From NCBI GenBank assembly GCA_018711925.1, contig DVHR01000049.1:1-59382 (forward strand): a DNA stretch of 59,382 nt, read 5' to 3'. Of the stretch, positions 44,960 to 54,564 are shown piece after piece (positions within the stretch are counted from its first letter, which is position 1; every line of letters begins with the position of its first letter). A program made the translations under genes and the position numbers. This DNA comes from Candidatus Coprenecus pullicola (lineage in GTDB: Bacteria; Bacteroidota; Bacteroidia; Bacteroidales; UBA932). The notes under the pieces were generated by a model. It made no database searches and was not told the origin of the DNA. It saw only the letters and a list, made by a program, of their open reading frames with translations.

Positions 44960-46270
44960 CTACGCAGCGGTCTTGCCGTCGTGCTTGTGCTGGAACATCA
45001 GGGCGAACAATATGGCTACCACCAGGGCGTAGGCTGCGAAGAGCCACCAGGCATGACTCCAACCGGTCATCACAGCAGACCAGTCGATGACACCGTCCGC
45101 GCCGGGAACCTTATGTGAGTTCACAAGGGCATTGACGACAGCCTGGGCCCCGATAGTGCCGGCTGCCGCTCCCACACCGTTGGTCATCAGCATGAAAAGT
45201 CCCTGAGCACTGGAGCGTATTGAGCTGTCCGTAGTCTGGTTGACAAAGAGAGAGCCCGAGATGTTGAAAAAGTCGAAAGCCACTCCATAGACCAACATGG
45301 ACAGGATTATCAGCCATACACCACTGCCCGGATTGCCGAGGGCGAAGAAGCCGAAACGCAGCGTCCAGGCCAGCATCGCTATGAGCATCACGTTCTTGAT
45401 GCCGTAACGTTTGAGGAAAAACGGTATCAGGAGGATACACAGGGTCTCGGATATCTGCGACAGGGATATCAGCATGTTGGAATGCTCGACACCGAATGTT
45501 CCCTGATACTCGGACAAGTTGCCGAAGTCCGCCAGGAAGGGATTGGCGAAGCCGTTGGTTATCTGCAGGGCGACTCCGAGCAGCATGGAGAAAATGAAGA
45601 ACACGGCCATCTTTCTCTGTCTGAACAGGGTAAATGCCCTGAGCCCCATGGCGTCCACCAGCGACTTCTTCTGAGCCGTCCTGTTCACGGGGCACTCAGG
45701 CAGTGTCAGCGTATACAGGGCCAGGATGACACTCAGAGCACCCGACACCACATACTGCATGGATGTCTCCTGCATGGCCGCACCGCCGACCTTTACCAGA
45801 TCCACGAACCACATGGAACAGATGAAGCCCACCGTACCCCATACCCTGATAGGCGGAAAGTCCTTCACCGGATCCAGGCCGGATTTCTCCAGTACGGTGT
45901 AGGACACCGAATTGGATATTGCTATCGTGGGCATGAAAAATGCGATACTGAGAGTATACAGACCGAAAAGCACTCCGAATTCCACGTCGGAACCTGCTGT
46001 CACACCGTATATTCCGGCACCTATCATGGCCGCTCCTGCAACCGCATGACATATGCCCAGCAGACGCTGCGCCTGAATCCACTTGTCGGCTATGATGCCC
46101 ATGATTGCAGGCATGAAGATGGACACAATACCCTGAACGGAATAGAACCATCCTATCCGGCTTCCGAAACCGGCCTCCGCAAGATAGCGGCCCTGGCTCG
46201 TCAGATACGCTCCCCACACTGCGAACTGCAGGAAACTGAGCAGAATCAACTTGAATTTCTGAACTTTCAT
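44960..46270 (-). CDS. MFS symporter, NupG/nucleoside:H+ symporter-like
   Basis: The 436-residue protein has twelve predicted membrane helices, starting KLILLSFLQFAVWGAYLTS and including the IGWFYSVQGIVSIFMPAIMGIIADKW region in part, RVWGTVGFI, and GVAFDFFNISGSLF. This is the NupG/XapB-like branch of the major facilitator superfamily. By family it would import nucleosides. However, it lies 6 bases downstream of a GH20 and with a GH84 gene, so the cargo may be N-acetylglucosamine or a related sugar. That is inference from context. Confidence 0.82.
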   Translation of the reverse strand: MKVQKFKLILLSFLQFAVWGAYLTSQGRYLAEAGFGSRIGWFYSVQGIVSIFMPAIMGIIADKWIQAQRLLGICHAVAGAAMIGAGIYGVTAGSDVEFGVLFGLYTLSIAFFMPTIAISNSVSYTVLEKSGLDPVKDFPPIRVWGTVGFICSMWFVDLVKVGGAAMQETSMQYVVSGALSVILALYTLTLPECPVNRTAQKKSLVDAMGLRAFTLFRQRKMAVFFIFSMLLGVALQITNGFANPFLADFGNLSEYQGTFGVEHSNMLISLSQISETLCILLIPFFLKRYGIKNVMLIAMLAWTLRFGFFALGNPGSGVWLIILSMLVYGVAFDFFNISGSLFVNQTTDSSIRSSAQGLFMLMTNGVGAAAGTIGAQAVVNALVNSHKVPGADGVIDWSAVMTGWSHAWWLFAAYALVVAILFALMFQHKHDGKTAA

Positions 46271-46276
46271 ATTTTA

Positions 46277-48469
46277 TTATTTTTCAATCATCAAACCTCT
46301 TAACACCGCAGTATATCCATCGTTGGAGTCAGTCATCACCACACGGACCTCTTTCACCGGAGACAGCGGCTCAAAAGCCAGCTCTCCATGATAGAGCTCT
46401 CCGGCCCTGACAGCCTCACCGTCAGCCGTCACATACTCCACATAAGCATCAGTCACATAGAACATGCCTGAGGACGGAGCTCCGGAAGTGAATGTGATAC
46501 GGCTGCACTCCACCGGTTCTTCCATAATAAATGACAGCGTGTCCCCGGCCTGCAGCACCCGTCCGGAATATCCGACTCCGTCCCGGCCTGAGAGACTCCG
46601 CTTGTTGCCGTCAGACAGCGGGAAATTGCTTTCTACAGTCATCTTCGGATCCAGATAATCATACAATTCGATATTGGAGGCTCCCACGGCAATGCTGCTG
46701 AGGTCATCCGCAAAAAACGTAGCGAAACGGAAGTCCTCCGGTCTGTCCGTTAAAATCTCCCCCCGGCACACCGGAGACGAGGCCGTCGGGGCCGTCCGGT
46801 CCATACTGTAGCGCACAACCGCAGAAGGATGAGGCGGCCGCACATGCAGCACCTGACCGTCAAAAGTCACTTCCGGCGGAGCCACACGGAACGCTATGCC
46901 CATACGGTACAGTCTCTGGAAATGCTCTTGGTAAAGTCTGCTCTCAAAATCCCCGAAACCACGGTTGGCCTTAGAGCTCCAGCCCACCTCGGCCAAAGCG
47001 CACAGACGCGGGAAATACTGATATTCCATCAGACGCGGCGGCCAGGCCATAAGCTCAGCCCACAGACCGGCCTGCACTCCGGCTATCAGAGAGCTGTCCG
47101 CAGGTGAGCCGACCAATATCTCATCCGGCTCAAGTGAGTAAGTCTTGGACAGAGGCACTATGCCGGCCCAGCTGTGTCCCCTCTCGGCGGGCGACTGTTT
47201 CATATCCAAATAGCAGTACTCCCCTATCTGCACCACTGTATTGTAACCCTTTTCCACCGACATACGTCCGCTCTCAACGCTTCTCCACGCATAGACGAGA
47301 GCGGAACTGTCATAGACAGCATCCGATATCACTATCTCGTCCCAGCCGGCCATCTTCTTGCCGCACTTGGAGAGTATGTCCTCCAGCTCATACACAAACC
47401 AGCTGTGCAGCTCCTCCGGCCCGCCCAGACCGTACAGTTGCATCAAGGCCAGACAGCGGGGACAGTTGTTCCACGACGTATGGTCCACCTCATCCCCTCC
47501 GATGTGTATATACTCCGACGGGAAAAGCGAGGCTATCTCCCTGAATATATTGGAGAGTATCCTGTAATTCTCCTCCCTGGCCACACAAAGCACATTGTCC
47601 GTCTCTCCGTTGACACTTATATAAGGGACATCCATATCGCAGGCCATCTCCGGGAACACCCCTATCAGCGAGCGGCTGTGTCCGGGCAGGTCTATCTCGG
47701 GTATAATCTCTATATGACGCTCAGCCGCATAGCGCACCACCCTCCGGATATCCTTCTGCGTATAGTAGCCGCCATAACGCCCATGTCCCTGACCGTATGC
47801 GGCCGGAGTCACTTCCCCGTCTCCCCGCCATGCACCTTTCTCCGTAAGCTGCGGATATCTCTTTATCTCTATCCTCCAGCCGTTGTCATCGGCCAGATGC
47901 CAGTGAAACTTGTTGAGCTTGTGGTACGCCATCCAGTCCAGCAGGCTCAGGACATGCTCCACGTCGAAAAATGTCCTGGAGACATCCAGCATTGCCCCGC
48001 GATAGTGGTATCTCGGAGAGTCCTCGACAGTCACTCCGTCCAACGTCCAGCCGGTAAGTTCCGGACTGTCGCCGCCGTAGACAGCAGAAGGCATCATCTG
48101 AAGCAGGGTCTGGATGCCGTAGAATATCCCGGCACAGTCCGAAGCCTCTATAAGGACGCGGTCTTCCTTCACGTTCAGCCGGTAGGCCTCGCTCTCCATG
48201 CCCTCTGTCAGCATCAGGACGATGCCGTTGTAGACAGGGACTTCGTTGACAGGTATCTCAAAGGCGAAAATATTCTCCAGATGCTCTTTCAGATACTCTC
48301 TCTCGAAAGTCATATCGTCGGAAGCGCATACCGAAAGGCCTTTCCGCATAACAAACGCGCCGTCCTCGGGACTGACGCTCAGAGGCTGCGGCACCAAATT
48401 ACTGTAGGTCTGTGCCGACAGGGCAACAGAAGCCGTCAGCACCATGCACAATGACAGTATTCTTTTCAT
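46277..48469 (-). CDS. Beta-N-acetylhexosaminidase, GH20
   Basis: The 730-residue enzyme has a signal peptide, a GH20b-like N-terminal domain (about 22-148) and a GH20 catalytic barrel (about 150-510). The barrel has the acid/assisting pair Asp326-Glu327 in HIGGDEVDH, plus KLNKFHWHLADDNGW in part near 185 and the PEIDLPGHS motif near 257. A C-terminal beta-sandwich region (about 540-730) follows. It removes terminal GlcNAc or GalNAc from host glycans such as mucin. The gene lies between the GH84 gene (14 bases upstream) and the MFS gene. Confidence 0.95.
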   Translation of the reverse strand: MKRILSLCMVLTASVALSAQTYSNLVPQPLSVSPEDGAFVMRKGLSVCASDDMTFEREYLKEHLENIFAFEIPVNEVPVYNGIVLMLTEGMESEAYRLNVKEDRVLIEASDCAGIFYGIQTLLQMMPSAVYGGDSPELTGWTLDGVTVEDSPRYHYRGAMLDVSRTFFDVEHVLSLLDWMAYHKLNKFHWHLADDNGWRIEIKRYPQLTEKGAWRGDGEVTPAAYGQGHGRYGGYYTQKDIRRVVRYAAERHIEIIPEIDLPGHSRSLIGVFPEMACDMDVPYISVNGETDNVLCVAREENYRILSNIFREIASLFPSEYIHIGGDEVDHTSWNNCPRCLALMQLYGLGGPEELHSWFVYELEDILSKCGKKMAGWDEIVISDAVYDSSALVYAWRSVESGRMSVEKGYNTVVQIGEYCYLDMKQSPAERGHSWAGIVPLSKTYSLEPDEILVGSPADSSLIAGVQAGLWAELMAWPPRLMEYQYFPRLCALAEVGWSSKANRGFGDFESRLYQEHFQRLYRMGIAFRVAPPEVTFDGQVLHVRPPHPSAVVRYSMDRTAPTASSPVCRGEILTDRPEDFRFATFFADDLSSIAVGASNIELYDYLDPKMTVESNFPLSDGNKRSLSGRDGVGYSGRVLQAGDTLSFIMEEPVECSRITFTSGAPSSGMFYVTDAYVEYVTADGEAVRAGELYHGELAFEPLSPVKEVRVVMTDSNDGYTAVLRGLMIEK

Positions 48470-48483
48470 AAGTCGATTATTAT

Positions 48484-50982
48484 TTACAGTATCTCAAAAA
48501 TATCCGTATCTCCCTCAATCCTGACACGCACCGCATCCGGACTCAGGCTGATGCTGCAATAAGGCTCTTCCGTACTGATGCGCCCTACGGCTGAGCCGTC
48601 TGCTGCATACTGGGTAACCGTCACCTCGGAACGCGGTCTGAGCAGCAGCACCTTATCCACGGACACCTGAGCACTGTCCTCACGGACAATGCCGAATGAC
48701 AGCGCACCGTCCAAGGCATAATACGTGTAAGGATTGTTGTCAAAGGCGTACACGGCCTTGTCCCTGTCAGGGGCCTGCATGTCGAAGTCCAGGCTGTCAG
48801 GCCTTATCGGGTTGACACTGAATGTACGGACAGCGGCCCAGTTGGTCTTGTCCGACTCAATCTTGCGCAGACGCACATACCGGGCGTCCACCCCACGGCC
48901 CTGCCACCTTATCACATACTGCCTCTCCAGCGTGTCTGCAATCACAGGAAACCATATCTGTCCGTCCTTGGAAGCCTCCAGGACAGTCCTGTCGAAATAG
49001 TCCACATCGTCCACCGAATTGCGGCCCTGAAGTATATCTATCTCCCTAAGGCCCCTTACCAGGCCGAGATCGACACCTATCCAGTCACCGGTCTGCTGGG
49101 CATATGCTGAGGTATAGAACGTAGTAGAGTCATCATCGAACATGAGCTTTCCGGACACTGTCCCCGAGTTGGCAAACGAGCCCATAGCCGTGTAGGAATA
49201 TGGACTGCGGCCGGCCACCCGACGGTAAAATGCTGCCGCCATACCGTCCATAGCCCTCTCACAGAACGGATTGAGTTTCAATGATCCGGACTTGTGAGCC
49301 TCGTAGGCTTCCTTGTCCTGAGGCAGCGTCAGGTTGTCCACATAGGCAGACCAGAAAGCCGCGTCGTCTCCGCTCTCATAGACCTTTATCAGTTCAAGGG
49401 TACGCACCCCTCTGGCACCCAGCCTGCCGAATTCCTCGAGCCACGGACGGAGCTCGTTCATCAAAGCCGCATTTGAGCATTTCTCCTCCATCTCGTCCGG
49501 TACGGCCTCAATACGGCGGAACTCCCCGAGCAGTGCGTCATACTGTTCCGGAGTATAGTCATCGAAATCAAAGACCTCAGTTTCCCATGACTCGTCACGA
49601 CGGTAGCCTGACTCCGTATCGCAGGAGTGTATGGCAAATGTACGGTATGCCTCCCGGGCCTCATTACCGGCCAGAACACCCAGCCCGCGCTCCCAATTGG
49701 ACAAAGGGCCATATTCCTCAATATTCCAGGTATAGTCCGCCACTCCATACAGAGCCAGCTTGGAAGCCTCGGCATGCTCCATGGGATTGCTTACAAAACC
49801 GCAGAGATTCTCAGATGTCAAAGACCGGTCCAGACCGCAGGCAGGTCCCTGCATGACTATGTGACGGCAATAGTCCGTCACCGGGAAGTTCCACCAGTAC
49901 AGGGCCGGGCGCTGTATTCTGGAGCCCACCCACTCCAGAGTGGCCGGAGTAAGGTCACTGCACACATAGTCCCCGGTCCAGAACACCCGTACAGAAGGGT
50001 CTAGTTCCCTGCCGTAAACAGCCAGACTGCCCCGTTCCGTGGGATTGGCCCACGAACGGTTGTAGTCAGTAGGGCATATTATAAGCGGAGCCACATCCCC
50101 CTTGGCCTTGACAAACTCCTCATTCAGACGATTGAGCAACTCCACCTGACGATAAGGATTGGCCCCGTCTCCGGATATATCATCGAAAAATATGGCGAAA
50201 GCCCTGACACCCAAAGCATACATGCTCTCGAACTTGGCCACGAGAGCCGCATAGTCCTCCTCGTTCCACTTTATGTCCTGTCCGGGATGTATGGCCCAGA
50301 CGAAATCCACGTAATTGGCCCTGCAGGCCTCCACCAGTTCCCTTATCTGAGCGGCCTCATCCTCCGGATAAGGCTTTCTCCAGTTCGGAGAACTGTGATA
50401 CGGATCGTCTTTCGGGCCGTATATGTAGGTATTCATCTTATACCTGCCGTAGAAATCTATCAGGGACAGCCTTGCCTCATGCGACCATGGAGTACCGTAA
50501 AATCCCTCGACCACACCCCTTGCCGGAAGATCCGGCCAGTCATTGACCGTCATGCACGGCATATGCCCGTCCCCGGCCTGAGCCGCTATCTGACGCAGGG
50601 TCTGAAGCCCGTAGAAAACCCCACGCTCATCGTATCCAAGAACGGATATTTCCTTGCTGCCTATCGCAAGCAGGTAAGCACCGGAGACAGCCCTGACTCC
50701 TGCCCTGACAGCCTTTTTCTCCCCGAAATCAACCGTAAGACCGACCACTTTCTTATCACCTGCGGGCAGAAAACCGGCAGCCTCCCGGAACAGCCCCGAC
50801 TTGTCCATTAGCCTTACTCCTGCGGAAATATCCACAGTCCCTTCCTCCGGAAGCATCACCACCTCATGAGGTGTCGGGTTGACAACAGGCACATCGCACG
50901 TAGTCTCCCCAGCTTCCGACCGTAGACAGGCGACCGTCACCATCACTGCCGCCATAACTATTGTTCCTAACTTGTTTCTCAT
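48484..50982 (-). CDS. Beta-N-acetylglucosaminidase, GH84 (O-GlcNAcase-like)
   Basis: The 832-residue protein has a signal peptide, a GH20b-like N-terminal domain (about 30-150) and a GH84 catalytic barrel (about 155-440). The barrel begins RGVVEGFYGTPW and carries the catalytic pair Asp267-Asp268 (FAIFFDDIS). A helical region follows, then an F5/8 type C-like domain near 595-710 (ASKDGQIWFPV). It resembles the BtGH84 enzymes that cleave GlcNAc from glycans. The start codon has a -7 element about 20 bases upstream. It is first in a three-gene operon with GH20 and the MFS carrier. Confidence 0.95.
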   Translation of the reverse strand: MRNKLGTIVMAAVMVTVACLRSEAGETTCDVPVVNPTPHEVVMLPEEGTVDISAGVRLMDKSGLFREAAGFLPAGDKKVVGLTVDFGEKKAVRAGVRAVSGAYLLAIGSKEISVLGYDERGVFYGLQTLRQIAAQAGDGHMPCMTVNDWPDLPARGVVEGFYGTPWSHEARLSLIDFYGRYKMNTYIYGPKDDPYHSSPNWRKPYPEDEAAQIRELVEACRANYVDFVWAIHPGQDIKWNEEDYAALVAKFESMYALGVRAFAIFFDDISGDGANPYRQVELLNRLNEEFVKAKGDVAPLIICPTDYNRSWANPTERGSLAVYGRELDPSVRVFWTGDYVCSDLTPATLEWVGSRIQRPALYWWNFPVTDYCRHIVMQGPACGLDRSLTSENLCGFVSNPMEHAEASKLALYGVADYTWNIEEYGPLSNWERGLGVLAGNEAREAYRTFAIHSCDTESGYRRDESWETEVFDFDDYTPEQYDALLGEFRRIEAVPDEMEEKCSNAALMNELRPWLEEFGRLGARGVRTLELIKVYESGDDAAFWSAYVDNLTLPQDKEAYEAHKSGSLKLNPFCERAMDGMAAAFYRRVAGRSPYSYTAMGSFANSGTVSGKLMFDDDSTTFYTSAYAQQTGDWIGVDLGLVRGLREIDILQGRNSVDDVDYFDRTVLEASKDGQIWFPVIADTLERQYVIRWQGRGVDARYVRLRKIESDKTNWAAVRTFSVNPIRPDSLDFDMQAPDRDKAVYAFDNNPYTYYALDGALSFGIVREDSAQVSVDKVLLLRPRSEVTVTQYAADGSAVGRISTEEPYCSISLSPDAVRVRIEGDTDIFEIL

Positions 50983-51002
50983 ACTGATTCGTTAAATTCA
51001 TG

Positions 51003-51010
51003 CAAAGATA
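51003..51010 (-). promoter_or_regulatory. -7 promoter element of the GH84-GH20-MFS operon
   Basis: TATCTTTG on the minus strand fits TAnnTTTG and lies 21 bases upstream of the GH84 ATG at 50982. Confidence 0.6.
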
Positions 51011-51025
51011 AAAAGCCGTTCCGAT

Positions 51026-51049
51026 TTTCACTACATTCACACCGTGAAA
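51026..51049. promoter_or_regulatory. Inverted repeat upstream of the GH84 operon promoter
   Basis: TTTCAC (51026-51031) and GTGAAA (51044-51049) are inverted with a 12-base spacer. They lie 16-39 bases upstream of the -7 element on the minus strand, a position suited to a repressor or activator site. Confidence 0.35.
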
Positions 51050-51125
51050 TTAACAGAACCTGCACACTTTAGTCACATTGGCGCCAGTCTTGCGGACATA
51101 CGCACGGACAGTGTCATGTCCTCGC

Positions 51126-51162
51126 CGACAGTTTCCCGACAGGCGGGAGACAGCAACTGTTG
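51126..51162. other. Nested hairpin between GH84 and glutamine synthetase
   Basis: CGACAGTT (51126-51133) pairs with AACTGTTG (51155-51162) with one wobble, and TCCCG (51134-51138) pairs with CGGGA (51144-51148). It lies in the 271-base gap between the divergent genes. Its role is not clear. Confidence 0.35.
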
Positions 51163-51191
51163 CCGTACAGGTAATATTCTATCCGTAAAAG

Positions 51192-51223
51192 TTTGGAATA
51201 ATTAAAAAATTTGCACTAATTTG
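51192..51223 (+). promoter_or_regulatory. Candidate promoter of glutamine synthetase
   Basis: TTTG (51192-51195) and TAATTTG (51217-51223) are separated by 21 bases, close to the Bacteroidales -33/-7 layout, though the -7 element is one base short of TAnnTTTG. The ATG at 51254 follows 30 bases later. Confidence 0.5.
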
Positions 51224-51253
51224 CTGCAAATTCTAAATAATTTAAATGCAATT

Positions 51254-52756
51254 ATGAACACAGCATTGACGTACAACATCAATCCTCTGGTGAGTGCCAT
51301 CGGCAAGATGCCCGATGAGTTCACAAAGGATGACATAATCAATTTCATCACAGCCAACGACATCCGTGTCGTGAACTTCCGCTACATCGCGGGAGACGGC
51401 AGGCTGAAGACCCTCAACTTCCCGGTCAGCAGCCTTCAGTATCTGGACCTGATCCTCTCGTTCGGAGAGAGAGTTGACGGCTCCAGTCTGTTTTCCTATA
51501 TCGAGGCCGGCTCAAGCGACCTCTATGTCATTCCCCGCTTCTCGACAGCCTACATCGACCCATTCGCCGAGATACCCACACTCGGCATGCTCTGCTCCTA
51601 CTTCACCAAGGACGGACTGCCGCTGGAGAGTTCTCCTGAGTACACCCTCCGCAAGGCCCACGAGGAGTTCAAGAAGACCACAGGCTACACCTTCGAGGCC
51701 ATGGGCGAGCTGGAGTTCTACGTCATCTACGACGATGACAACTGCTTCCCGTCAGAGAACCAGCGCGGATATCATGAGTCCACCCCTTTCACAAAGGTAG
51801 AGGCTTTCCGCACAGAGGCGATGAAACTCATCTCCCAGGTCGGCGGCAACATCAAGTACGCACACTCCGAGGTAGGCAACTTCACCCTGGACGGCAAAGT
51901 GTACGAGCAGAATGAGATCGAGTTCCTCGTATCGCCCGTAGAATCGGCGGCAGACCAGCTGGTGATGGCCAAATGGATTCTCCGCACCCTGGCATGGCAG
52001 TACGGCTTCGACATCACATTCGCACCCAAGATCACCGAGGGCAAGGCCGGAAGCGGACTGCACTTCCATACCCGCATCATGAACGGGGAGCACTCAGTGA
52101 TGCTCAAGGACGGACATCTCTCCGACGAGGCACGCAAGGCCATCGCCGGCTATATGATCTGCGCGTCATCCCTTACCGCTTTCGGAAATGCAAACCCTAC
52201 CTCATACTTCCGCCTGGTACCTCACCAGGAGGCACCCACCAGCATCTGCTGGGGTGACCGCAACCGTTCCGTACTCGTGCGCGTACCCCTCGGCTGGACA
52301 GGAAAGAGCGACATGTCCGCCATCGCCAACGGCCTACCCCGGAATCCCGACATCGTGATGCCCGACAAGCAGACTGTAGAGCTGCGCTCAGGTGACGGTT
52401 CCGCGGATATACACCTGATGCTGGCCGGCCTTGTGACAGCAGCCCGTATCGGATTCGAGTTGCCCAACGCCTTGGAGATTGCCGAGAAGACATACGTCGA
52501 TGTCAATATACACGATGCCAAGAACGCCGCTGTACTCAACTCTCTGGCCCAGCTGCCTACGTCATGCGCCGAGTCAGCTGACGAGCTGGAAAAGAACAGA
52601 GCCCTTTATGAGGCCAAAGGCGTGTTCTCAAAGAGCATGATAGACGGCCGCATCGCCATGCTCCGTGCCTACAACGACGCCAATATCCGCGAAGAGGTCA
52701 AGCTCGACAAGGGCCTTATGATGGAGCTCGTAAGACGCTACTATCATTGCGGCTAA
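51254..52756 (+). CDS. glnA: Glutamine synthetase, type I
   Basis: The 500-residue enzyme has an N-terminal beta-grasp region and the GS catalytic domain with GELEFYVIYDD near 160, GSGLHFHTRIMNGE near 278, and PTSYFRLVPHQEAPTSICWGDRNRS in part near 335 with the family's YKRLVP-like PTSYFRLVP segment. The start is MNTALTYN. It converts glutamate and ammonia to glutamine. It is followed by a strong bidirectional terminator. Confidence 0.93.
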   Translation: MNTALTYNINPLVSAIGKMPDEFTKDDIINFITANDIRVVNFRYIAGDGRLKTLNFPVSSLQYLDLILSFGERVDGSSLFSYIEAGSSDLYVIPRFSTAYIDPFAEIPTLGMLCSYFTKDGLPLESSPEYTLRKAHEEFKKTTGYTFEAMGELEFYVIYDDDNCFPSENQRGYHESTPFTKVEAFRTEAMKLISQVGGNIKYAHSEVGNFTLDGKVYEQNEIEFLVSPVESAADQLVMAKWILRTLAWQYGFDITFAPKITEGKAGSGLHFHTRIMNGEHSVMLKDGHLSDEARKAIAGYMICASSLTAFGNANPTSYFRLVPHQEAPTSICWGDRNRSVLVRVPLGWTGKSDMSAIANGLPRNPDIVMPDKQTVELRSGDGSADIHLMLAGLVTAARIGFELPNALEIAEKTYVDVNIHDAKNAAVLNSLAQLPTSCAESADELEKNRALYEAKGVFSKSMIDGRIAMLRAYNDANIREEVKLDKGLMMELVRRYYHCG

Positions 52757-52781
52757 ACCCGGTACTCCATAAAATAAAAAT

Positions 52782-52821
52782 AGAAGAGGCTGGACAGGAT
52801 TGGCTCTGTCCGGCCTCTTCT
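52782..52821. terminator. Bidirectional terminator after glutamine synthetase
   Basis: A 16-bp stem (52782-52797 with 52806-52821) has one G-T pair and an 8-base loop. The minus side leads into ATTTTTATTTTAT, so it ends the lipoprotein gene well; the plus side is less T-rich (CATTT). Confidence 0.8.
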
Positions 52822-52854
52822 CATTTCAAGGGCCGCTGATGCGGCTTTTGCGCG

Positions 52855-54381
52855 TTATCGGCTGCTGTGAGACGCTACGAACTCCTCAATCGGGAATTCT
52901 GACGCGGGTGTCATGTCCTCTTTGGACAGATTGATAAGTTCCCTATACACCGGACCGTATTTTTCGTTCTCGTCATAGCATACTCCGATTATAGTTCCAG
53001 GCGTATCAAAATCTGCAAAGAATCCATCGTATTCGTCATACTGAATACCCACATAACCATCGACAAGACGAGTGATAAGTTCTCCGTCACTATGCATATC
53101 CGGATCAGAAAAATCAAACCAATTCTCAAACGCCCAGTAAAATCCCGCTGCTTCTTCCGGAGCGATGACCCTCATCGGCATATATATCCTACCCACTCCA
53201 TACATGGAAGTAAACCATTCCTCTACTATAGGATATTCATCCGCATACATTGCAATCACCTCGTCAATATCAAATGCAGGGCCCCATTCTATATCGAACT
53301 GCAACTCAGATCCCTGAACCGACTCTGTAGTGAAAGGGATTACCTGAAGTTCTGTCGTCGCCTTTCCTGCATCAAACCCGAAAACAAAACAGATATAGTC
53401 CGTTCCTGATGTCAGATTCCAGAAACCAGCATCATAATCCCCGCTTTGAACATTTCTGGACACATCATATGAATCTCCGGTAAGCACTTCCAAGATCTCG
53501 TCGTTGGTCTTACCGGCCCAGTTTGCCGCAAGGTCCGCCCCGATTACATATGGATCGTCATTTGTAGTCGTAACGTGGAACTCGGCTGAATTTGTCGTAA
53601 TGTTGGTGACAGTAACATTCAGCTCATTGTCGGACGGCGTCACGTCCTCAGTCTTAAAATACTCCCAGAAAAGGCCCGAGAGCACTTCCATATCGGTATT
53701 TATCCCATACACAAAGAGCACGTATTCCTTGTCGGCCTCAAGATTGTCGAACTGCCCGTCAGTCAGGTCACCTTGCTCAATCAGCTGAGAAATATAATCC
53801 GAGACATTTATGCCGATGTAATCGGACCAACCCTGCAAGTAGTCCAGCTGCTCCTGAATAAAACGATCGGGGGTTTCCTCTGGTGTAAAAAGATCCCAAT
53901 AAGTCAGCCTGCTGCACCTGTCCGGAATATAGGTCATCTCCTTGTCAGAAGGTATCACCTCATACGAACAGCTGTTATAAGTCACGTCCTTGATGGTTAT
54001 TTCAAAAGACGGGGCCGGGGGTACGGGTGACGCTTCCTGGGTTACTGTGAACTCACATGTCACATCCATATATGTAACGACTACATCAGCAGTCCTCACA
54101 CTATCCGACTCATTGGCAGCTACCAAAAAAGTCACTGCATTGCCGGCGTCCATAAATCCATAGACCCAGGATTCCCCGCATGATGCGCGTACAGATGCCG
54201 TGTCCACAGGGTTCTCCAATGTATAAAGCATTTGATACTGACCGCCCTCATTTGAAACGGACATTTCCGTAGAAGAAAGTTCGAATTTCAAAGGCCCGGT
54301 TTCCCTTCCGTTGTCTTTATTACAAGAGAACAACAGAAATAAAATGGCCAGCAACGGCCATACTGTAAAAAATTTTCTCAT
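52855..54381 (-). CDS. Secreted lipoprotein with BACON and FN3-like modules
   Basis: The 508-residue protein begins MRKFFTVWPL and has a lipobox at Cys20 (LLFSC). Residues about 30-110 form a BACON domain (STEMSVSNEGGQYQM, CGESWVYGF, ADVVVTYMDVTCEFTVTQ). After a PVPPAP linker, several FN3-like modules follow (ITIKDVTYNSCSYEV, LEADKEYVLFVYG, VTNITTNSAEFHVTTTND). The longer open frame upstream adds 32 residues that precede the -7 element, so it is ignored. Ligand unknown. Confidence 0.78.
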   Translation of the reverse strand: MRKFFTVWPLLAILFLLFSCNKDNGRETGPLKFELSSTEMSVSNEGGQYQMLYTLENPVDTASVRASCGESWVYGFMDAGNAVTFLVAANESDSVRTADVVVTYMDVTCEFTVTQEASPVPPAPSFEITIKDVTYNSCSYEVIPSDKEMTYIPDRCSRLTYWDLFTPEETPDRFIQEQLDYLQGWSDYIGINVSDYISQLIEQGDLTDGQFDNLEADKEYVLFVYGINTDMEVLSGLFWEYFKTEDVTPSDNELNVTVTNITTNSAEFHVTTTNDDPYVIGADLAANWAGKTNDEILEVLTGDSYDVSRNVQSGDYDAGFWNLTSGTDYICFVFGFDAGKATTELQVIPFTTESVQGSELQFDIEWGPAFDIDEVIAMYADEYPIVEEWFTSMYGVGRIYMPMRVIAPEEAAGFYWAFENWFDFSDPDMHSDGELITRLVDGYVGIQYDEYDGFFADFDTPGTIIGVCYDENEKYGPVYRELINLSKEDMTPASEFPIEEFVASHSSR

Positions 54382-54404
54382 TGTGTAAAATATTATGGTT
54401 GACG

Positions 54405-54412
54405 CAAATGTA
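54405..54412 (-). promoter_or_regulatory. -7 promoter element of the BACON lipoprotein gene
   Basis: TACATTTG on the minus strand fits TAnnTTTG and lies 24 bases upstream of the ATG at 54381. Confidence 0.55.
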
Positions 54413-54527
54413 GCCATATTCCACCGGCCGGTAAAAAAAACGGCATGTAAAAATATCTCAATTCGGCAATTTGACAATTTGCCATTCAGGGCATCCCGAT
54501 ATCCGCTTCAATGCCCCTTTGTTCTTT

Positions 54528-54558
54528 TTTGCATCTGTCGCATTTTTGCATATCTTTG
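54528..54558 (+). promoter_or_regulatory. Promoter of the small membrane protein-mutL-rhomboid unit
   Basis: TTTG (54528-54531) and TATCTTTG (54551-54558) are separated by 19 bases, a very good -33/-7 pair. The ATG at 54565 lies only six bases after the -7 element, so the transcript may be leaderless. Confidence 0.7.
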
Positions 54559-54564
54559 CATGAT

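Noticed and set aside
47174..48454. 426-residue plus-strand frame antisense to GH20
   Set aside because: The minus-strand frame is a clear GH20 enzyme with complete motifs. The antisense frame is open only because of codon bias and has no recognisable domain.
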